This document shows positions 57,331-64,000 of a stretch of 64,000 nucleotides of DNA, piece after piece. Source of the stretch: Atherix ibis (lineage: Eukaryota; Arthropoda; Insecta; Diptera; Athericidae). Made by a program: the position numbers and the translations under genes. The notes beneath the pieces are model-generated. The model was not told the origin of the DNA and searched no databases. It saw only the letters and a list, made by a program, of their open reading frames with translations. The first letter of the stretch is position 1; the number at the start of each line of letters is the position of its first letter. Where the stretch lies: positions 9,075,811 to 9,139,810 of the forward strand of contig OY282605.1 of assembly GCA_958298945.1 (NCBI GenBank), read 5' to 3'.

Positions 57331-60300
57331 AGGGGAAATTTTTTTTTTTTTTTTTGTTGATTTATTTAATAAAAACGGTTTAGTTTATATTTCACTATTT
57401 CAAATTAAAACGAGGGAAAAAAATGATATTACTCATTATAGACGCTTATTTTAATACCAACTGTTTGAAAATTGTTTATGTAATTAATTGTAGTTGCAAG
57501 GGAGGGGCAAGGGGGGTTTGTAAAATATATATTTTCTACCTTAATAGAGTTACAGTAGAGGTGTTTTTTTTAATGAATTTTCTTGAAATAAAACCAATTA
57601 AACGGGTTCCAAAAAAAAACGTAAAATAATTTTTTTTTGTATATAAAACTATTTTTTTTAAAATACGTTTTTTTTTATGAAATTTGCTTAATAAATTAGT
57701 GGTTATGGAGAAAAATAACGTAATGGATTTTTTTGGTTAGAGACCAAAAAAAAAACCCTTAAATTATAGAAGAACTGGATAGGCGCCTCTACACAAAAAT
57801 TGTGGCCGAATTTTGTTGACAATGCATTTGTAGAACGCACGCCCATGCAAAATAACAGAAACGGCGTAAATCAGTGGGGGGCCAATTTTAAACTTCAGTA
57901 TGCGATTGAAGCGGTTCGTTTAAAACACCCTTTTTCATATGTAATATCATTTATGCGTAAAAAAATAGATTTTTTTTAAATATTGTACGGGTTTTGTTGT
58001 TTGATGGAATTATTTATTTATTTATTATATATTTTCATTTTATTTATTTCACTATATATATTATTTATTAAAACAACAATTATAAAGTGGAAGAGCGTAT
58101 AAAAATATAATTTTCCAACAAACCGACTGCAGCGATAACCTAAAATTGCCCCCAATTAGAAGATCAAATTTGTTTGTGACGAGCTTTTGTCGTTATTTAT
58201 TCTACCAACTTTAAATTTAATGTTCTCCAAGTATTTGGTTTAAAATAGTTAAAATTTAGACTCCTACTATAAGTGTTATGGACTTAACCTAGAGGTCTAA
58301 ATTTTTCAGGCATTCCATACTGAACCTACAGGAAACTAAAATATAAGGTGTTTTGATCGGCCATAATCTACTTTATATTTCAGATCCTTAAAATTTTAAT
58401 TTGGTCCTTAAAAATAGTACGTCCTTAAGCTTTTTTCAAGGTCCCTCGGTATTAAAAGTAGCTGACAATAATTTTTAGTAAAGGCATTTTTGGTAAGCTG
58501 AAACCTATTCTGGAAAGATAATTTGTTAGGGGTCTAAATGACACTTTTACTAGGGGTCCCAATTATTTAAGGTATTTTAGATTCTCAAGATTAACTAGTT
58601 TTACCGAAGAAAAAAAATTTCTTGCGTCAAATTTTGATCAATTTTATTGTACTTAGTCGCATTTTTTGAGATGGGGTTTTTTGTTTTCTATAACCTCCCT
58701 TTTACTTCACGTACTCTTAATTCTTTATTTTTTATTGGAGTTTTTTTTTTAATGTCACAAAATATTCCGATTTGCTCTAGTGGTAAGAGTCTAGAATTTT
58801 CTGTCATGAGCTACTTCTGAGGGTCAGTGCCTACTACTTTAAATTTATTTAATAAAAACGGTATAGAATTTTTGAATGGGGAAGTAAAATCTTCTTTTTT
58901 TTAGGTAATATGGGCGAGGTCTAAACCGCACTTATGGCAGAGGTTTAAATTATTTCAGTAGCTCCACGTTCTGGAGATAAACTAGTCTTACATGTAAATA
59001 TATTTTTTTCTTCTTTTTTGGAGGCGGCAGTTTGGTTGATCTTATATTTGAGGTAGTCTAGATTCTCGAGGTAAGCTTTTTTTTAATATAAAATAGTTTT
59101 GGACCGAAATTTGATGAATTTTTTTTCTAAGACTGAAAATGGTTTGTGCTTATAATGTGAGAGCCTAAAGCCGTTACGTTATGAGCTTTTTTTTAATTTT
59201 ATTTTAAATAATAAGCCTACCGAATATACTTTATTTATTTTAATACAATGAAAATAGCAATGGAAAACCGACTGAAAAATTCGTTCCTTAAATTTTCTTA
59301 CACACACTTTACGTACACCGGTACTGAACTATTTTATGGTAAACATTGAACTGTCAACATCACATTTGTTTACATTTATTGAATGCCGAACTTTTCACTT
59401 TTTAACCACTTTTTGGACCAAACAAATGATAAAAACCACACTTTCACTTGCACTTTCCGATAAATGCCAAAATAACCACCTACTACCACTTTCATGGAGA
59501 ATGGCGTTTTTTAAAACTATCCGAAAGTCTACAAAATTCAGGGCGCTTGATATTATTATTGATATAAATAATAAACATTTCATATCAAAAGATTGTACAA
59601 AAAATTAAAATCGCCTGTCGTTGTGTTTAAATTGTAGTTTTGTTTGCAAATAAGTGAATTAAAATGAATATAAATTATGCTTTTGGAATTCAATAAATTT
59701 TCTATTACGAAAACTAGATGTCAGTGTGGGTGTCATGTCGGCATAAAAAAGTCTATACAAATTTATGCACATAGTACGATTTCTCGCCGCTTTTGCAATA
59801 ATTCTGCCAGAAAATTACGTATACATACACGTCCCATTATTTTTCTCTGGATTTCAAAATTACAAAAAACATCAAATTCAGTCGTTATTTTTTTTTATTG
59901 TTCTGAAAAATTCCAATTTTGTTTATATTTTCTCTGTTTTTTTGTATGCACTTCTCATTATTCTATAGTAAAAATCAAAACCATACAACAAATTGGTTTC
60001 TAAAACTAAAGACTTTATATTAAGTTATTTTTTTTTTGATAACCAAAAATGAATTTGATTTGAAATTAAGTAAATTGGAAAATTTCTGTGTATTTATTTA
60101 GTGACAGTACCAGGATTACCTTAAGTTACTGTCGAATTTTGTGAACGAAAAATTTTCTTAACAAAACAAATATTCTAGAAATTTCCATAAAAATACATCT
60201 AAAGAATTCTTTCTTATCTTAATTTAGTGCAAAAATAATTCCGCATTTGTCTAGAAAACAAATACTTCCCCTTCCCCCCTCTCATATTTTTCGTGATAAA

Positions 60301-60658
60301 ATAATAAAAAGAAAAATGACAAAAAGCCCGCACTCGTTTTAAAATTGGAGAAAATTTCCCTCCACATCATCATACGATTGGGAGATATTGTTCCATCTGG
60401 TCACACACTCTATGAAAAATTGCAAATTCATTCATTTACACAATCTTTAAATGTGGGTTCTCACTCTATACGCCATAATAAAAACATTGCGCACACACAT
60501 CTATGCGTAATGTGTAAAGTTTGTTTTTGTTTACATACACGATTGTAGTGAAAACGGTTTTTCGTTTGAATTTTCTGTTTTGTTACTCAGTTCTCCATTT
60601 GCATCTCCTTCTAACAAATGCTATACGAAAGAAAGAGTGTTTGTTATGAATTGGTATG
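57331..60658. other. AT-rich upstream region
   Basis: No gene supported. It includes a 20-nt T run at about 57341, scattered worn repeat phrases at 58300-58560 (AGGGGTC(T/C)(A/C)AA, GGTCCTTAAA) and a tRNA-like arm at 58775. From 60340 on the sequence is more complex and leads into the putative promoter. Confidence 0.45.
58768..58835 (+). other. tRNA-like relic (possible SINE head)
   Basis: TTGCTCTAGTGGTAAGAGTC gives a canonical D arm (CTC/GAG stem, loop TAGTGGTAA) and an A-box-like word. The next part, TCTAGAATTTTCTGTCATGA, lacks a paired anticodon stem, and GAGGGTCAGTGCC stands where GGTTCGAATCC is expected. Not a functional tRNA gene. Confidence 0.3.
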
Positions 60659-60671
60659 AAAAGGTTTTCTC

Positions 60672-60708
60672 ATCTCAGTCGGCTAGAAACATTTGAGGCG
60701 TTAATATC
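60672..60708 (+). promoter_or_regulatory. Putative TATA-less core promoter (initiator plus weak DPE)
   Basis: TCTCAGTCGG contains a full arthropod initiator TCAGTC with +1 at A60677. At +28 to +32 (60704-60708) lies ATATC, matching four of five positions of the DPE consensus RGWYV. No TATA box is seen 25-35 bases upstream. The point where ATGs disappear (last one at 60656) agrees with a transcript start here. Evidence is positional only. Confidence 0.4.
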
Positions 60709-61316
60709 GTGTTCGTTGTTGAGAGCTTTTTTTTATAAATAAAACAAGCACGGTTATTAATAATAAATAATAAATATTAAAAAAAAAAACAATAACACTG
60801 GAATTTAAAGTTATTCAGTATTGAAAAAGTAAAGATTGAATTTAATTTTCGTACAAAATTTAATTAACTAACAATTAAATAAAAGCTAAATTTTGATCAG
60901 GAAAAATTATATTGCTTAGAACACAAACGGAAAAGTTCATTTTATCGAGTACCGAGTTAATTTTGTTTTTGTGTTTTTCTTGGTTATTTTTTTTCTCTGT
61001 CTCTCAAAAATCTACAGACTGAATTAGTAGACGCCAACTAATAATTACGTATTTAGTTGGGGAAGTGTTTTTTTTTTTGGAAATTAATAATAATTACAAA
61101 ATAAAAAGTAAAACTTGTCGTTGTAGTGAAGTTTATTTGGATTACACAAAGTGTAAAAATAAATAGAATAGGAATAAAAATTAGAAAGAAATAAAACGAA
61201 CAGCAGCAGTGGCAGCAATAAAAATTTCAAGTGGAGTAGTAGTAGGGGCAGATTGTTCAGCAACAGTAACCGCTACAACAGCAATAACAGCAGCAGCAGC
61301 CGTAGTAAAAGCAACA
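60677..61316 (+). other. Probable 5' UTR without any ATG
   Basis: From 60659 to 61316 there is no ATG in any frame, although flanking DNA of the same AT content has them often (60618, 60646, 60656 just upstream). This is what scanning initiation would select for. The leader has several A/T runs and ends in a CAG/CAA-rich tract (61200-61310). An in-frame stop at 61182 precedes the start codon. Confidence 0.6.
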
Positions 61317-61724
61317 ATGCCAAGCAAAGAAGTATCGAACGATATGCTAGCCGTTGAAGAGTTGGTCCATGAAATTAAGGAAAATTTAAGATTAAAGGCA
61401 CGTCCGTCGCACAGTCATGGCCGTAATTCCCGCCCATCGCCATATCACATACCCTGCCGGTCGTGGAGTGACCAGCAGAATTTGGGCTGTGGAGGATACG
61501 GTAATGCTGGTGAACGTCCCACAAAGAAATCCTCATCGAATAACGATGACGATATCGATGATCCCTACGAGCTACTTCAGGCATTGCTGAAGAGTAAAAA
61601 TCTTGTTAAAGAGGCTGTGCGAAGACTGCAATTGAATAATTTATCACCGAAACAAAGGTATTTGTATGAAAGTGATGATGAATCAAGATCGCCAATATTT
61701 AGGGTGTGCCAGTTAGAATTGTAA
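61317..61724 (+). CDS. Host gene of unknown function, perhaps first coding exon
   Basis: The ATG at 61317 is in a good fly context (GCAACAATGC) and is the first ATG after a 658-base gap. The frame gives 135 residues: MPSKEVSNDMLAVEELVHEI at the start, a Ser/His/Arg/Pro-rich middle (residues ~30-60), a Lys/Ser/Asn/Asp linker (KKSSSNNDDDIDD), a short predicted helix ELLQALLKSKNLVKEAVRRL, and an acidic tail YLYESDDESRSP. Codon use is clearly less AT-driven than in the neighbouring non-coding frames. The frame is also open upstream to 61185 but without ATG. A possible splice donor, AAAG|GTATTT, lies at 61657/61658; if used, the exon ends there and the last 22 codons are intronic. I do not recognise the protein and see no signal peptide, membrane segment or catalytic motif. 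Confidence 0.7.
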   Translation: MPSKEVSNDMLAVEELVHEIKENLRLKARPSHSHGRNSRPSPYHIPCRSWSDQQNLGCGGYGNAGERPTKKSSSNNDDDIDDPYELLQALLKSKNLVKEAVRRLQLNNLSPKQRYLYESDDESRSPIFRVCQLEL

Positions 61725-64000
61725 ATAATGAATTAATTTTTTTTTTTAAATTAAATTAATAATAAAAAAATTTTTAATTAATCATAAAAGAAAAAGAAGA
61801 AAATAACTTAAAAATTAATAAATAATAATAATACTTAAAAATACAAAAAAAAAAAGAAATTTAAAATTAAATTATTATTATTACTATAATAATAAAAAAT
61901 GAATTAAATATAAACTATATATTAAAAAAATTAAAAAAAAAAAAACTTCTATTAAATAATAAAAATTACTAAAAAAAATAAAAAAATTTAATTAAAAAAA
62001 AAAACCAACACAGCGGGAAGAGAGAAGATGAAAAGAAAAAATGAATTTTTCACAAAAATCCTAAGTTCAATTGTGAAAGTCTGGAAATATTGGAGCAAGA
62101 AATAGGAACACACACGCATACTTACTTAAATTGGATAAAAATTAAAATGAAAAGGAATTATTTTTGGGGGAAAAAGAAGGTGTTAATCAAATTGAAAAAT
62201 TAAAAAAAAAATGTCCTTCCACACAATTAATGGGAATTTGCGTTTAAAAAAAAAAATTTCCCCGAAATTTTTCGAATGGAAATAAATTTTCAAAAGCGAA
62301 ACGGAACAAGTTTTATTGTCCCTAATTTTTTTCGAAGACTTCTTGGAGGAGAAAGAAGATGAAAACACACTTATTTTAGTAATTAAAACTGACAAATTTT
62401 TTGTTTGGAAAGAAAACAGGAATTTTTAATGGTGAATTTCTCTTCAAGCAGCAACAAAAGCACAGTTGGACCTAAAAAAAAAAAATTTCCCAATTTTTAC
62501 GAATTTCCCTTTAAATTAATATACAATAAAAATAAACAAGAAATTTAAAATCAAAATAACAATTTTGATATGTGTAATTGTGCAGATTAAATATTAAATA
62601 TTAAAAACATGATCTCGTTTATGTTTATGTGTGCCGTTTGTTCAGTGATTAGCTAAAATTAATTAATAAATAATAAAAAATCAATAGCATAAATAAAAAA
62701 ATAGGTTTTTTTTTGTTGTTTTTCTCTAATTTAATATATTAAAAATTATTTAAATTTAAAAACAAAAAAAATATATCAAATAATTAATAGAACAAAAACA
62801 AATAAAACCAAATCGTTCTTTAATAAAAAAAAATGTGTTAAATTCAATAAAATTAAATTAGTTTACGTGATTTTTTTTTAAGTAAAACATAAATTCACCA
62901 TTTAAAAAAAGAAAAAAAAAGTGATAATTAAAAATCCCCCAAATAAAATGTTTAGTTTTTATTTTGAAATTTTCGATGGTGTATTATTTTTGGCGCTGTA
63001 AGTAAATTGTTCCAAAGATATTAAAGTTCATTTGAAATTGGAAAAATCGATACGAATTGGGAAAACGTCATTTTTTTCCTTTCTTAACTATTTGTGATTT
63101 TATTATTTACGGTCAAAGATGGGGTAACTGTCAGTAAATTTTCTATAATAAAAAAAAAAATACAGAAAAAAAGGTGAAAAAAAAGAAATTTTACGCGGTA
63201 AATTGTACAATGCACCCACGCTATTGTTTTGTCGCGAGTGCGTTTATGTGTGCGCTTAAAAAATAATTCTTGTTGACATTACGAACAGTTGTAATCACAA
63301 AATGGCTGCCGTTTTTTGCATGGTCCGTTCGTACATCGTATCGGTAACGGTTGCGTTAACAATGCGTTAAATAACAAAATGGAGCCTATTGGCTGACGTT
63401 TGTCGCAGCGCGTTGCTTCTGTGCGTTCTGTTTTTTTTTCTTATTCAGAGAAACTTTCATTCGATGCGCTTGCATTTGTATTTGTTTTGCCAGTGGATAT
63501 GGGATGGAACGAAAATAACATCCTTCGGGATCTACAGAAAACGGATGAGAACAATTTGCGCCGATAAGGGAACTTTTCAGTTTCTTTTTTTTTTTTGGTG
63601 ATGTTTTTATTTTGTCTCTTGCCAAAGCTTATCAGGATGAACAGTTCGGAAAGCATTGCGTCGTGTTTACATTTGTGCATTTGGACTGACGTGTCCTTCC
63701 GCCATTGACCAACTGAATGGCCGTGTCCGTTTGTTTGCTTTTCCTTCTTCTCTCTGGATATTCTTGTGTTAAGAAGGACACTGTGGGAAATTTCAAAGAC
63801 TCCGCTACCGCCATGGATCATCTAATACACACACAGAAAGAAAAAGGACTATTTGGATTTTCTTCTAAAATCAAGCCAAAATGATCTTTTCTGCTTGTTG
63901 CGTTCAACAAACAACAATTCAGGATGTTGTTCTTTGGGGTTTGTTTTCATCTCTAATCACTTCTTTTGAAACAGTATTACCAATTTAAGAATATTTAAAA
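61725..64000. other. 3' UTR or intron, then unassigned sequence
   Basis: Bases 61725-62000 are almost pure A/T (poly-A and AAT words), as in a 3' UTR or an intron start. 62000-63180 stay AT-rich. 63180-63830 are more complex (CATCGTATCGGTAACGGTTG, GTCGCAGCGCGTTGCTTC). Frames at 63386-63821 overlap on both strands without motif. No second exon could be supported. Confidence 0.45.

Noticed and set aside
61209..61316. Extension of the gene to a start at 61209
   Set aside because: The codon there is GTG; the first ATG is 61317, and the stretch in front is a CAG/CAA/GTA-rich leader.

Overview
The window reads as nuclear DNA of an insect, most probably a higher fly (Brachycera). It is very AT-rich, has long gene-poor stretches and many microsatellites, and carries decayed mariner, rosa-type (DD41D) mariner, Jockey-like, RTE-like and I-group LINE elements. 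Its one convincing host gene has a fly-style CAACATG start. Nothing looks bacterial: there is no dense coding, and no operon, rRNA gene, CRISPR array or functional tRNA gene was seen. The exact species cannot be told from the sequence.

Layout. 0-5.4 kb: the edge of a rosa-type mariner (1-562), then a mosaic of RTE-like LINE fragments carrying two GAA/GAT-rich arrays. 7.6-8.6 kb: an internally deleted copy of that LINE. 9.4-13.3 kb: short-period TTTGCTCAAAT arrays, the larger bounded by two copies of a ~210 bp sequence. 14.1-14.9 kb: a 76-77 bp satellite. 16.2-18.4 kb: a Jockey-like LINE 3' part with a complete but dead mariner (16870-18136) inside it. 19.5-20.8 kb: an end-to-end rosa-type element. 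22.9-29.1 kb: a dispersed duplication carrying Jockey-type RT motifs, then an 11-copy ~122 bp satellite. 29.6-32.5 kb: two deleted rosa-type elements either side of a second Jockey-like 3' end. 33.5-40.6 kb: a 215-245 bp repeat, then two 'TTTTGAGGTTATT' arrays, one holding near-perfect palindromes, with a rosa-type fragment between. 41.8-43.5 kb: an I-group LINE remnant (RT plus RNase H). 44.4-44.95 kb: a probable MITE. 45.1-46.5 kb: the 5' part of the RTE-like LINE, a third GAA array and a 126-143 bp repeat. 49.1-50.9 kb: a ~158 bp satellite with a 475 bp higher-order unit. 51.7-54.1 kb: an antisense rosa-type element with an internal tandem duplication and a nested, deleted mariner.

From about 54.1 kb rightward recognisable transposon remnants nearly stop and the sequence becomes more complex. 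This flank belongs to the one credible host gene, on the + strand: an initiator-like site at 60672-60678, a leader with no ATG for 658 bases, and a 135-codon reading frame (61317-61724) of unknown function, perhaps a first coding exon.

No new enzymatic system was found. The most noteworthy items are the 85 bp perfect palindrome at 36401-36579, the ATG-free leader and its unidentified protein, the nested DNA transposons, the GAA module inside an RTE-like reverse transcriptase, and the probable new MITE. All family calls come from reading translations and repeats by eye; none was checked by a database search.
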